Notes: generated by a model from the letters alone, not told the origin. Shown: positions 45,357-57,546, numbered from the stretch's first letter. The stretch is DNA of 64,000 bases from Antedon mediterranea (GCF_964355755.1 NC_092677.1:9570601-9634600); one strand, 5' to 3'. Made by a program: numbers and translations.

Positions 45357-48300
45357 TATTGGATACATTTTTTTCAATGATGTATGGGTAAGTTTTCATA
45401 ATCAATGCATATGCAACATTTTTTCATCTCATGGTTTACATCTGTAACAGTTTACTAATAATAATGTGATTACAGTTGACTCTCCTGTACCCAGTGGTCC
45501 TAAAGTTCCAACTCCCAAAACTTGATTTCACTATTAAAAACATTAATTCGGATTACCAGAGAATTTTTTGATAGACCAGTGGTGCCCAGTATTAGGAGAG
45601 TTGATTGTAATATAATTATATTAAATATTTTATTACTTCATAGATTTTGTAGCTAACTAGAAAATATTACGTTATATCAAAAGGCTAAAATCTTTTCCAC
45701 CCTTAACAAAAATAAAAAGTTTGATTTAATTTAAATGTAAAATGAATCATTAAAAGGCCATGCACTACTCTTCACATTATGATATTATTTTTCTTCTCTC
45801 GTGGGCTTATTCCTGAGCCAGTATGATTATTTGAAATGCTTAAGTTCTTTTTATTTCTTTTAATGCATGTGCTTTAGTGTACAAACTTCTGTTTCAGTGA
45901 TTTTAAACATTCATTCGTCATTTTATCAAATTCATTTCAACTTGTAAAACTCATTTCAACTTGTAAAACTCATTTAAGTTTACTGTACTGTATTAACATT
46001 GTTGCTTATTTCATCTATCCAGCAATTCTTGATTTCAGTAATTGTCTCATTTCTTTATTCTATAGTGTAGTTTAATTCTTTGTTTAGAATACTTTTTCTA
46101 GCATTGTTTCTTTAATGAAAATAATTACTATATAATAATTATTAGTTATTATAATGGGTTAGTGGAGAACTAGTGTATAAAGTAGAATCACCAATAAGGG
46201 GCAACATTTGGGATGTCCTCTATATTGCCAAATGTCCATTTCGCAGGAAAATGTCATCTTACTAGGAGTATCTCAGAGGAGGGATTCTACTGTAATTGGG
46301 TGCATGCATTGTGTTATACTGTTTATTGTTTGTTTCTCAGAAATACTGTGTTATCAGGTTCTTTTAAATTTGCATTGCATTATATTTATACCTATTTCTA
46401 ACATTAGTGAAGGCTCAAATTTTAATTCTTAGACCGTGTCTAATATTATTAAGAATGAATTACCCAATTTTAAAAAGTGCATTATTAATTGTTATATGAT
46501 TTATCATCACCAATATTAAAAATCTAATCCATTTTCAAAATTTGTTTTTAGTAATCGAGGAAATATTCAAGAAAAAGATGAGTATGCAAAAGAGCGTGCC
46601 ATCATGAACGATGTCGATGACAATGGATGGAGTCACATCCATCATGCTGCCATGCATGGCTTCATCAAATCTATTGAAAGATTTGTGGCAGCAAGTGAAG
46701 ACCAATTGGAGTTCCCGACCAACTGCAGTCGTCAATTGACACCAATTCTTGTGGCTGTTGATAGTGGAAAGCTTGAAACCGTCGAGTGCTTAGTGCGTCT
46801 GGGATCCGATCTTAGGTATTCCAACCAGCATAATACTGGTGTTGTTGAACTGGCTTGTATGAAGTCTTACATGGACATCTTAGAATACTTTATTGCTCTG
46901 AACCACAAGGATCTTCCTGTATGGACAAGACTAATGAAATTCCTCTTGTCAGACAATGACACAGAAGCAATAGCAGCCACTAACGTTCTTACGAAACTGA
47001 CCAATCCAGATGATTCTGGAAAGATACTTCATGCAGACGCCATTGTCAACAAAGATGGTGTTCTTAGTCTAGTAAAGGTGATTAAGTCGATGATCAGCGA
47101 TAAAGCTAAAGTAGGTGCTTATCAGGTTCTTTTAAATTTATTGTCAATGCAGATTGTCAAAGATCAGTTCGTCAAAACTGGTGGCATTCCAATATCTCTT
47201 GACATCTTGAAAGGAAAAAAGGATGCTAGTAAAGAATTAATGTTAATCACAGCAGTTCTCTTGTGCAGACTTTCAGTGGAGAAGGAATTTGTTGATTTGT
47301 TCGAAAGAAATGGCGCATTTGAAATCTTGATAAAACTCTGTCAAACCAGTAATGACTCTGAGATCCTTGTTCAGGTGATTGATATGTTAGGACTCTTTGC
47401 ATCAAGTGATGAAAAGCACAAGAAGTCAATTGGAGGAAGTCCTGGATGTTTTCCAGCTCTTGTGGCGTTGTTTGACTCTGACACATCAAAGGTTCTTCTT
47501 TTATCATTGGCCAAAGCTGTTAGTTCAATTGTTAGAGAAAATAAATCCAATCAAGATGCCTTTGTCAATGATGGTGGTTCTTCTGTGTTGATATCAATGG
47601 CAAGTATGAGAAACAGAGAACTTCAACTTAATGCCATCTATACTTTGCATATGGTCGCAAAAGACAATCCTAATACACAGAAAGCCATCTTAGAAGAAGG
47701 TGGTGTGATGCCGTTGATGCAGCTTTTAAAGCGCAGCCGTGCACCTAAAGTACATATGGTGACTGCAGGAGCTCTCTGGGCTCTGGCAGGTGAGGACATA
47801 GAAGAGCAGAGGACAATGGCAGGAATGGTTGGTGTCCAGCTCTTGATAGAATTCCTCAATGCTCTTGCTGAAAATGATGTTCTTCATTACATTGGTGCAG
47901 AAGGTTTAGCTGTTCTTGCACAAGGACCGCACAACAAGCAGAACGTAATCGCTCAAGCAAATGGAGTGCAGCCTCTAGTGCGACTGTTACGATCTCCAAA
48001 AGAACACATTGTCTTAAGTGCCATCCGTGCCTTGAGGTACCTGTGCATAGGAATTGGTTTCATTCCTCATATTAAAAACCAGAATACGATATTAAGCGCA
48101 CGTGGTATCAAATACTTGGTGGCGCTGATGGTTCACTCTCGTAATGAGTTAGTCCAAGTGGAAGCTGCCCTTACTCTTGGATCTTGTTCTGTCGGTAGGT
48201 TATAGTTTTTTTTTGTTTAAATACGCAATTAAAATTTGTACTGTAGAGTAGTGGGAAATTTAAGTATACACAATTTACTTGACATATAATAATTAGGAAT

Positions 48301-51300
48301 TTAGGATGCAAACCTAGATTTGTATCCATGGAAACAAAAAGCGGCTGTAGACTATAGTGATGTGTATCTATGGAAACTGAGATACTACAGTACTTGCCAT
48401 AGTGTTACAATTGTACGGTTAATTAAATGATTTTCTCCGCGACCGATTTAATGAAAAGTAGAACATTTACGCAGGTGCTCGTTTTCAATGCGACCTGTAA
48501 TTTTCTCCAATAACACACTTTTCAGGATATTAAAAATTGAAATTTTGAAAAGCCATACTACAGTAGTATTATATTTATTAATGATATGAAGTAATACAAC
48601 ATTTATAAAACCTTTTTTCGGTGGTAAAATGAAAGAATTTAAAATTCTTAAATGTAATTTTTATAACTATCCACTTCATGATAAGATACTTCTGAGAACT
48701 CGAAACCTCCTACAATCCCAAGTGACTTGTAAACACAGTGTGAAATACTTGTTGCTATGGCGACATAAACTAAAAGGAAAGACTATAGTGTTGTTTGTAT
48801 TGTGATTCAAATGCTGAGTTTATTATGTTCAACGGTGGCTCAGGCAGATCATGGTCAACTAAACTTTGTAAAAGATAATCCTTTAATTATTCTAGGCTTT
48901 TTAAATATCACCTATCCCAACAAATTACAACAAAAAAAACAAAAGATTTCACCACCTCTTGTGTACTACGATAATTGAAAAACAGCCACCAGTCATAGCA
49001 CTTGTTCATATAATAAAATACAATTAGACAGCGGCCTTCATCATGATAATATGGATAGACTTCACTGTATCTATCTACTGTAACTCATTAGATATATTAT
49101 TAGTCAAGTAAATTCCTTTAGTAATTAATGATACTATGCAAAAGAAGTATGTGTAGAACAAACTATGAATAATAATGTTTTCTGATTACAATATATTTGA
49201 TTGGAATGTTTAGTGTTTATGTTTAATAATAGCAGAGTAATTACACATCTTGAATTGAAGCACAATTCTCTGTCTATTTACTTCATTTATTTAGGTTGTC
49301 TCTATAGTCATATCCTACTGATTATACATTTTTAGTTCCAAATATTACATCATTCTCTTTCAAGAAAATATTAAACAATTTTTCGGGATTTATTTTGCAA
49401 TCAGAGCACTATTAGTACCAAGTGCTTGTTGTTCATGATTGATATTAATTTGTTACAAATTGTTATCAATTTGTTGACAGTTGTTATCATGACAAATATC
49501 CGTATCAATTTCTGTTGAGTTGACAATGCCATTCATGTTATCAATTTGTTCAAACTCTAACTGCTGCTGAGTGATAAGGTTAACACATTTTTCTGTAGTT
49601 AGGTAAAGTTACCAAATATAAGGTTCAGCAGTTTATCAGTTGGGGACATGCCATGGTTGTCAGTGTTTGTGGTAAAACCCCCTTAAGTATTTCTACCAAT
49701 TCCCAACTTTTTAACAACAATATTGATAATTGTAGTACACTTTACTTAAACAACCTATTAAATTAAACACCCTGTTAAATTAAACAACCTGTTAAATTAA
49801 ACAACCTATTAAATTAAACAACCTATTAAATTAAACAACCTATTAAATTAAACACCCTGTTTAGTTAAATTAAACAACCTATTAAATTAAACACCTTGGT
49901 AAATTAAGCAACCTAAATTAGCAACCTTGAAACATGAGATAATATAATTTCTCCATGGTTCGGATTAAAGCAACCTTTTAATAAAGCAGCAATTAATAGC
50001 AACCCGCATATTGTCTCCACTTCTCCTACTGAATATGCTCACAGAGTCCTTTAAAACCTTCATATTCTTTTTTAAATAAAAATGATTGAAAATAAATTAC
50101 TTATGTAAATGAATTGTGTCTTAATAGGCAATCCAGAAGTGATGAACGACATTGGTGACAACATAGAGTTTGACTATATTCACATCCTGCGACTACAGTA
50201 CAGCAAGGAGGAGATAGTCAGACTGTTGGCTGGGTCCGCATTGGCCGCCTTTGCATTCAACAACATTACTCAGCAGCGGGAGATTGCGGAATCGGGAGGG
50301 GTACGATATCATTGCTTTGTCCCATACCTCGAATCGGATGACGAGTTCTACAGATGTAACGCAGCTTTTCAGGTATTTTGCGTTTGGAAAATATTTAAAA
50401 CTGTTGCCTAAGCGCTATATAAGATCGACGTATTATAATTATATACCTATACAAGTATTGTTTAAGATAATATTGTGTTTACCACTTGCAGTGGCGTAAC
50501 GCAAAGGCCTGAGGCCCCTGGTTTAGGAACCCTAAGTAGCCCTCCAACGCTGGAGGCCTTTGGCATTTTAAGACATATTTTAATGCATGTTTTTACCGTT
50601 GAGCATTACTCCTGGGGCCCCTGGGTTTAGCCAACAAGTGCTCATAACTGTTACACTGAATACTTGTAGTTAAACCTCTGGAATAGCTCTCTCTTTGTGT
50701 GCGTGTTTTTATCCTGGTATAAGTGATAAGTAACAAATTGTGTTTGTATTTTTTCACAATTTAATCCCCTCCCCCATCCCCAATGAAAAACTAGAAACTA
50801 TCTCAAAACCAGAATTTTTAGAAGAATCTAGAGGACTAATTATAATCATTTTCTGTTCCTTTTATTGATCGTTTTTTTATTTTGTTAGGTTGTAGTTCTT
50901 GCGAGGATAATACCAGATGAGGATCAAGCGACATCATCAGCAATTGGCATTAAGCTCCTAGTGGATATGCTGGAACAATCAAAGAACGACCAAATCCTGG
51001 CCATCACTTGTGATTGCATTGCAAGATTATCACATACTAGAGCTGGTATGTTTCACCCAGGTCTATAGACTATAATAAATTGGTAGGGCCTATTGATGAT
51101 CAGTATGCACGCATGGAGGTCCTGCTGAGAGTGTATGGTAATCTGTTATTTAAAAGTGGACACACATCAGATACTGAAAATGAAATCTATAAATAAAGAA
51201 TATCCTGGAATTAAAATACCGAAATGTTTGTTCATTCAAATTTTTGTATTCTTCACTTTGTTAGGGGTACCTGCTGCGATTGTTAGCATTGAGTCCATTG

Positions 51301-54300
51301 ACAAACTGTGTGGGCTTCTTTGTGCTGATAATGAGCAAGTTAGGGGGTCAGCAGCCGTTGCTCTTGGTTACTTAAGCTACAATCATATGGCTGAACGCCA
51401 ACTTTTAAACAAGTAAGTTATGTGACCCTTGTTCTTTTTCAATTTCATAGAATAAGTATTTTCACTCCTTGTACCGACTTCAAACACTGTTTTTGTTTTA
51501 ATAGATGCCGACTTGATCCGTACCTGTTCAAAGTGATAAGATATTACACACATGCATATAAATTATCCCCTGCATTCATTGAAGCATGGCAACATTATAA
51601 ACACATAGGACTTCCACCAATTGAGTAAGTACTCCTTCACAATATAAAAGTCAATGTTCATTCCCTAATCTATTGCTATGCAAGACCAGTGCCATATTGG
51701 TTAAACCCAGGGGGCCCCCGGAGCTTACAAGGACATCTGAGCAGGACCCAGAGGAAACAAAAGGCTTTAAAATATCATGTTGAAAAAGGCTGAAAATATC
51801 CAAGGCCTCAAGCGACTTAGGATTCCTGGGCCAGGAGTTTCAGACCTCTGCGTTACACCACTGTGTAAGACACCTTGGTCACATACAGGCAAAACGATAA
51901 TGTTATTTGGAAATGGAGTTGGTAGAGGAAAATGATGATTTTATCTAGTATCATTCTGTGCACATATTTCAATGCGCAAGCTACACATTCCACGATTCAC
52001 CTGACTGTCCTAGTGATGAGTTTAAAGCTAGTTTTTTTTAAACAAATTGTCAATATGATCATTTTACAAGAATAGTTGCAAATAACTTTCATTTGAATGG
52101 AAAGGTGCTGATCTTTTTAAGAAACTAAAGCTTCAAGTAATTTAAAATGTTTTCAAAAGTAACTTTAAGGCATTACTGTAGTTTAAGTTTTATTGTGTTA
52201 CTGTTATTTTTATATTTTAGTTTAAAAAGTACTATTGTACCCAGGGCCCCAAGGAAGACCAGTCTTTTTACTGATTGGGCCTCCCTGGTTAAATATTGTG
52301 AATAAATAAATGAATATTTTATAATTTTTAATTACAGCACAAGTGACCGGCCAAGCCTTGTGTCCAAGAAATCAACCACATATCTTACCAATGGAAAAAA
52401 TACAGGTATTTTATATGAAATATTGTATACCTTTGTTATTCTATCTTGCATCTATTTATTAATTACCAGTCAAGATGATGCAGTAAATCTCTCCTCTCTC
52501 TCTGTCTACGCTATCAAATTATGTTTGATGTACCTAAATATGGTAGTGACTAGTGATGTGCCCAAATATGGTAGTGACTAGTGATGTACCTAAATATGGT
52601 AGTGACTAGTGATGTGCCCAAATATGATAGTGATATGACATCATCGTGTCCATATTTAGGCACATCACATTTTTTGTCACATAATGTTTGATAGTGTAGA
52701 CAGAGCTTTAGAAATAAAAACCCCACCTCCTCACTTTAATTATAGAAACAACATTTTGTATCCTGGAGGAAGAAAGCTCTAAATAATAAATTGTTTTGAA
52801 ACAGTTATAGAATATTAAAAAAATTATTTAAAATAAACAGGTTACAGTTTGCTAAATTGTTCTTTTTGTTCTCTTTGCTCTTCGTGATAGATGGGTAAGT
52901 AATATTTATTATTTACGTTGGTGGTGTTTATGTACTCATTTGGTTTATATATAAATATATATATTGTGCTAACTCTCACTTCCTACCAACTGACACCATC
53001 ACTGTTGCTGTACTGTATGTTAAATCCACAAGACCAGTAGCATAACTTAGGGGTAAAAGGCATCTGGTTTAGCACTCCTAAGGGACCCTCCAATACAGGG
53101 TAGATGCATTGGACTGCTCATGCTCTGGAGCCCCTTAGTTTAGCCAGTGAGTGCTCATAGCCATTATGCTACTGCACAAGAAATATTATAATGCATAAAC
53201 ATATCAATATTAATCATAACAGCATTCTCACAACACAATTCAATGCCAATAAAGATTATGATTCACATTTCTGATTTCATTCCATGACCTAATGCATGCC
53301 TACATTTAAACCACTTTTCAAACAAAATAAAGTCAGGGTTTTGCCAAAGAGATAACATAATAGGTGACAGTGAATTAGGATGACAAAAGATGGGATCTAC
53401 GCCCCCTAATTTAATCTAAATTTGGAAACAAGACTACTCAATGGTACAGTAATATCCATGGTTAATGCGATTCAAGTACAATCCCACCCTCAATTTCAAA
53501 TCATACCCAAGCCCACTGCTGTTTAAGTACGAATATGTTTCAGCTAGGTACAATATTGCTAAAAGGCAATCTAACTAACTATGTCAATATAAAAAAAAGG
53601 TGTTTCAATTGATTGGCTACTAATTTTTTATTTTATTTATTTTTGGCTTATTGTGTAATACGTTTAAGCTATAGGCTTTTGGCAAAATTTAAAAAAGTCT
53701 TCAGAGAGCAATGGTTGTGGTTTAATAATAGTACCATATTTTAACATTACTTTTTATATTGTAACTTTTTATTGATGCCAATCTCTATGCTAATTTTTAA
53801 AGAGTGGTAAAAAGTTGTAGAGATCCAAAGAAGGGGATCATTAATTAGATCCGTGCATAGTTCACATTTGGTGTTGACCTCCAAACCTCCTCCCACCCTT
53901 TTTTTCAAAATTTGCTCAGTCCATAATGGGCCATAACATTTCACAATCAAAGTTAAAAATAGGTTTTTAAAGACAGTATTTGTGCATGGAAATAATTCTC
54001 TGTTTAATTCACTGCAGTGTTTATTTTGTTGTATGTATATTTTTATAATCCATTTTGTCACCACCTTATCACTGCCAAATCATTATGCGCCCTTCTGTGG
54101 TATCTAGATGTTGATACTGAGAATGCTCTTCCTTTTCATTGCATTATATATGCAGGGGTGGATTCCAGCATTGTGTACAAGGGACCTGATGCGCCATGCT
54201 CTAAATCTGCCTCTGAAATGAACATTTCTTCCTTTGAATCCAGCCACAGTATATCATCATGAAGTAGTCCATGCTTTCTTGGATACAGCACTATTATTAT

Positions 54301-54811
54301 TGTATACATACATCTTTCAAAAATTCTTAAAAATTATTATATGTATAATTAATTAATAATTATTCCAATTTTACTAATTGGAGATGTTTTTTATATAGTA
54401 TATATAGTACTTGAAAGACAATTTCGTATTGAATGTACTGTATAATGAATTTGGCAAATTCAATTTTGAGAATTCTAAAGCAACACTCTTATATTAAGGT
54501 ATGTACTTACTAATATACCCATGCTCATTACATCATTGTTTATTTAAATTTCAGTACTTCCGTACACGGGACCGAGCCCTGGGGAGATTGGGCCGAATCC
54601 CCAGCCCGCTTCTCCCACGAACATGTTGACTTCCAACTCCCATGAAGATGAAGCAACGGTAACAGAAGCACCGAGTACAACCAATGACATCTCTGACGAT
54701 GGGCATCAGTTGTCAGAACAGGGGTCTCAACAAAGTTTAAGAAGCCATCCTTCAACTGCAAGGAGCCAGATGTCTCAGAGGTCAGTCCTGATGTCTTCTG
54801 GGATTATTTGA
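45357..54811 (+). CDS. ANKAR: Ankyrin and armadillo repeat protein, ANKAR-like, 5' end not seen
   Basis: Exons are 45357-45387 (tentative, 31 nt), 46552-48194, 50128-50372, 50889-51045, 51265-51412, 51505-51624 and 52338-52405, then a terminal exon at 54156-54262 or 54555-54811. All introns are GT-AG and phases agree. The large exon opens with two or three ankyrin-type repeats (DNGWSHIHHAAMHGFIKSIE, LTPILVAVDSGKLETVECLV). It continues into armadillo repeats (ALWALAGEDIEEQ, GVQPLVRLLRSPKEHIVLSA) that run through the next exons. The C-terminus is Ser/Gln-rich. About 840-890 residues are visible against about 1,430 in human ANKAR, so about 540 N-terminal residues are missing. Either 5' exons lie unseen in 40.6-46.5 kb, or this lineage has a short form using an ATG in exon 45357-45387 or at 46604. 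ARM and ankyrin arrays are protein-binding surfaces; the cellular role is not established. The alternative, another ankyrin-ARM family, is less likely. Confidence 0.85.
45470..45611. mobile_element. MITE with TTACAGTTGACTCTCC ends
   Basis: The left end is TTACAGTTGACTCTCCTG and the right AGGAGAGTTGATTGTAA. The inner CCAGTGGT repeats near both ends. It is about 142 bp and non-coding. A related end (CAGTCAACTCTCCTATTATA) occurs at 57341. Confidence 0.65.
46181..46293. mobile_element. Possible short MITE with GTAGAATC ends
   Basis: AAAGTAGAATCACC at the left and GGGATTCTACTGTA at the right are imperfect inverted repeats about 110 bp apart. They resemble TACAGTAGAATCCC-type termini of Tc1/mariner derivatives. 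Confidence 0.35.
49735..49920 (+). repeat. 17-bp minisatellite
   Basis: About eleven degenerate units of CAACCTATTAAATTAAA lie in the first long intron of the ANKAR-like gene (48195-50127). Variants carry CACCCTG or CACCTTGG. Confidence 0.8.
50489..50658 (+). mobile_element. hAT-like MITE, family B
   Basis: The ends are CAGTGGCGTAACGC and AACTGTTACACTG. GAGGCCCCTGGTTTAG and GGGCCCCTGGGTTTAGCC lie near them. Flanking octamers ACCACTTG and AATACTTG match at 6 of 8 bases. It lies in the ANKAR-like gene intron at 50373-50888. Confidence 0.7.
51687..51863 (-). mobile_element. hAT-like MITE, family B
   Basis: The left end is CAGTGCCATATTGG and the right GCGTTACACCACTG. Flanking octamers TGCAAGAC and TGTAAGAC match at 7 of 8 bases. 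It starts about 60 bp after the donor at 51624. Confidence 0.7.
52230..52315 (+). mobile_element. SINE family C, 3' tail fragment
   Basis: It contains GGGCCCCAAGGAAGACCAGT, CTGATTGGGCCTCCCTGG and the tail TGTGAATAAATAAATGAATA. This resembles the 3' end of the 33368-33668 SINE (GGGCCCTTTGGGAGACCAG). It ends about 22 bp before an exon acceptor. Confidence 0.45.
52498..52712 (+). mobile_element. Hairpin MITE family A copy with internal tandem repeats
   Basis: The left end is CTCTGTCTACGCTATCAAA and the right TGTTTGATAGTGTAGACAGA. The core segment AAATATGGTAGTGACTAGTG is repeated about four times in tandem, making the copy longer than its relatives. It lies in the ANKAR-like gene intron at 52406-54155. 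Confidence 0.85.
53035..53174 (+). mobile_element. hAT-like MITE, family B, clearest copy
   Basis: The ends are CAGTAGCATAACTT and CATTATGCTACTG. The flanking octamers CACAAGAC (53027-53034) and CACAAGAA (53175-53182) match at 7 of 8 bases. The inside has GTTTAGC and GTTTAGCCAGTGAGTGCTCA as in the other copies. Confidence 0.8.
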
Positions 54812-55345
54812 TGGCATTCTGCATTTGAATCGGTCACAATTTCATGGAGGTATACCTCCATGCAAATACAGCATGTAAAAGCACTTGAAACAGTGTGATT
54901 TTAGAAAACTTTATTTTAATGCAAGCATGTACAGTATGTTGGTTGATGACTACTTTTCCCAGGCATTTTTTAACTTTGCTGTATTGACAGGACATGGAAG
55001 ACAAAGCTTGTCCCTTAGGTCAGATGTTTCAATACCATGGCTTGTATTACCATTACAGGAGTGCTCACAATCTTCAAACTATAAAAAACGCATTGCTTAG
55101 ATGAGATCTGTACTTTGTAGGCCTCCCGATACACATCTATGGGTCCCTGTAATTACAGTCAAAGTCAACCTTCCTACCAAGTGTAAAAAGATATCCATCC
55201 TTGTATCAAATTTATTGAATGTGTATAAAGTAAATGTATATTTTTAGTATTAAAGTATGAAATTCAGCAGAAACTTAACATTTAAATTGGTAAAACAATT
55301 TATATTCTAATGCGGTAATTCAATAAAATATTGTGCATACATAAT
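54812..55345 (+). terminator. 3' UTR and poly(A) signal of the ANKAR-like gene
   Basis: AATAAA at 55322-55327 is followed by TTGTGCATAC and a GT-rich element (GCGTTGTTTGGGTGTTT). This is the usual layout of an animal poly(A) site. Confidence 0.55.
54843..54864. repeat. Perfect short palindrome
   Basis: CATGGAGGTATACCTCCATG is fully self-complementary and sits 32 bp after the last stop codon of the ANKAR-like gene, in the 3' UTR. The same arms with a longer loop occur at 40626-40662. Confidence 0.8.
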
Positions 55346-56451
55346 GCGTTGTTTGGGTGTTTATTTTCTATGAAATTTAAATACAGTACCGTTATGACCT
55401 AAGATGGCGTTTCACACATATATAATACTTAATGAGCTCACAAGACAGCTTTAGCAGCGCTCTCTATTCAATGTGAACCTAATAAAGTTAATCACTTCCG
55501 TATTTTCACTTATAAAATGACAAAATAAAGGGTTAAATTCAACCAAAACCCATTGGCTGGCAGCCAATTTTACCATTATTTGCTTTAATAGTTTTTTCAG
55601 GTAAATACATTTTTTTTTATCCAATTTTTTGTCAAAGTGGATAACTATTATGTTACATTAAAATGGCATATTAAAAAAAAAATGTGTTAAGAATTATTTT
55701 TTCAGGGGGACAATACATCTTTAATGTCAACAACTGGACCGTTTTAGAGGTGTTTACCACCTTTTGGTCCAGATCCTTCACTAACTGAGTTAGTGAGAAG
55801 TCAAATAAATAAATAAAACATTCCCAGTGAGGTTTGAAGATAAAGTCAATACTACTGAATGAAAACAACAAAACCTTTTATTGTATATAAAATGATTTGC
55901 ACAATTACTCCACTGTATTATTTACACATTTGTATTAAAATTACCAATGAAATATAATGCATATTTTTCTACTCACATCAAACACAATAAATCCAAAAAT
56001 CACAAAGATGACGAAGATGTAGGCCTACAATTGTCTGCAATAAATACTCAAGTCATAATTATAAGCACCAACTTGATGAGTGTTATCACTTTCTGCAATA
56101 CCAAAACTGACTGTACTGTGTAAAAATGTATTTAGTAAAATATCAATAATAACAGCTGCTAACATTAATAAATATAATAGTCTATAAAATATAATTACTG
56201 TATAATAAAAAATAATTAAATTAAATCTGTACAAAGTATTAAACCTCAAGTTCTTGTGGCCGTGTTTACCATTCACACTTAGGCAAAGGGTAATACCCTT
56301 AAAAGTCTCTTATTTATAAGTGAATACCATTGAAAGGAAATCCTTAAATATTTATTCAATTTCATTCACAAAACATGCTTATTTAAGTGACATACAGTAT
56401 AATAAATCATGTAATTGTAAGTGTAATCGGTTATATGACCACATGTGTGAA

Positions 56452-56580
56452 GTTCTGTCTACACTATTAAACTTTATGTGACAAACAAAATGTGATTTGC
56501 CAAAATATACACATATCACTACCATATTTGGGCACATCACATTTTTTTTTGTCAACTTGTTTGATAGTGTAGAGCTTTAC
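56452..56580 (-). mobile_element. Hairpin MITE family A copy
   Basis: The ends are AAGTTCTGTCTACACTATTA and GTTTGATAGTGTAGAGCTTT. The inside has ACATATCACTACCATATTTG, then GGCACATCACATTTTTT. It is intergenic. Confidence 0.8.
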
Positions 56581-56694
56581 ACACCAATGAATGTGACAAA
56601 AGGTCCTAATTTAAGTCTACACTAGCAAGCTTTATTTTGTGTTTTTTAATGTTGATCTAAAGTTTGTATACATTTATATAGTTTGCACGATCTC

Positions 56695-56795
56695 CTGAGG
56701 ACGATCAAAGAATATTGATCAAAATGTCGAGAAACTCAACAGTTCTTTTCAGAACTATATACATGTAGTGTACTGCAAACTTTAATCAACATATT
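56695..56795 (+). repeat. Dispersed repeat with hammerhead-like core (copy 2)
   Basis: It reads CCTGAGGACGATCAAAGAAT, ATGTCGAGAAACTCAACAGT, TTTCAGAACTATATACATGT and GTGTACTGCAAACTTT. It is the plus-strand relative of 26636-26745. CTGAGGA fits the CUGANGA half of the hammerhead ribozyme core; the GAAA half is altered in this copy. Confidence 0.65.
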
Positions 56796-57546
56796 GATTT
56801 CGCCATGCAAGCCATTGCAATATTTTTTTTAATTTTTACAATTAAAATTTTCCAATTGTAATATTATCTACTATTATTAGCATCTATCATTATCTTCTTT
56901 AGTTTGAAAACAGGAGCAAAATCAGTTTGCAAATCAAGTTTAATTCCTAATAAAGCCTAGTCGACTGAGTAGAAAACTTTTAGTTTGCTCATATTTGCAA
57001 ACTTAAGTTTGTTTAGACTAGGCTTAAGGACCACATTTTCTAAAAAAATCCTGTAATTAAGAACCATTTTTGAGTTATTTTGTAGCATTTTCTAAAATCT
57101 AAAATTAGAATCATTAAAATGCAGCGACAATTGTACTATTCCTAGTGGTCCTTAAGTTGACGGTCATTATTTGGAGGTAGATAGTAAAGCTGTAATTGAG
57201 AATTAAAACACCAAAAGGTTAAATTTGTATTGCATTTTTTTATAAAATTGTTATGATACTACTACTATTACAACTCCTTGCTATATTACAGCTTCAAATA
57301 ATTTATTTTTTTTAAATTATCAAAATTAATCAAATGCAGTCAACTCTCCTATTATACAAAACTTTCTACAACTCTCCCACAACTAGAATTGTATTAGGTT
57401 CCAAAAGGTATTATTATTATTAATTATTGATTAATAAATTGCATTCTAAATAAGCCCAAAATGTTTCGGAGAGTATGACAAATAAAAATACTGTAAAACT
57501 AATGAAATATGTGAAAGACTAGTCTGAATTATATATCACATCAAAT

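Larger units (their letters stand above)
55346..57546. other. Intergenic DNA between convergent ANKAR-like and PDP genes
   Basis: No coding exon is seen. It holds a MITE family A copy (56452-56580), the second hammerhead-like repeat (56695-56795), a MITE-end-like word at 57341 and otherwise AT-rich DNA including the PDP 3' UTR. Confidence 0.5.

Noticed and set aside
47247-47859. Antisense and shifted frames within 46.6-48.2 kb
   Set aside because: They overlap the large ankyrin/ARM exon, which has clear homology in one frame only.
52901-52904. A 4-nt micro-exon (acceptor TGATAG, then ATGG, donor gtaagt)
   Set aside because: Including it would shift the frame of both downstream terminal exons, while direct joining keeps frame.
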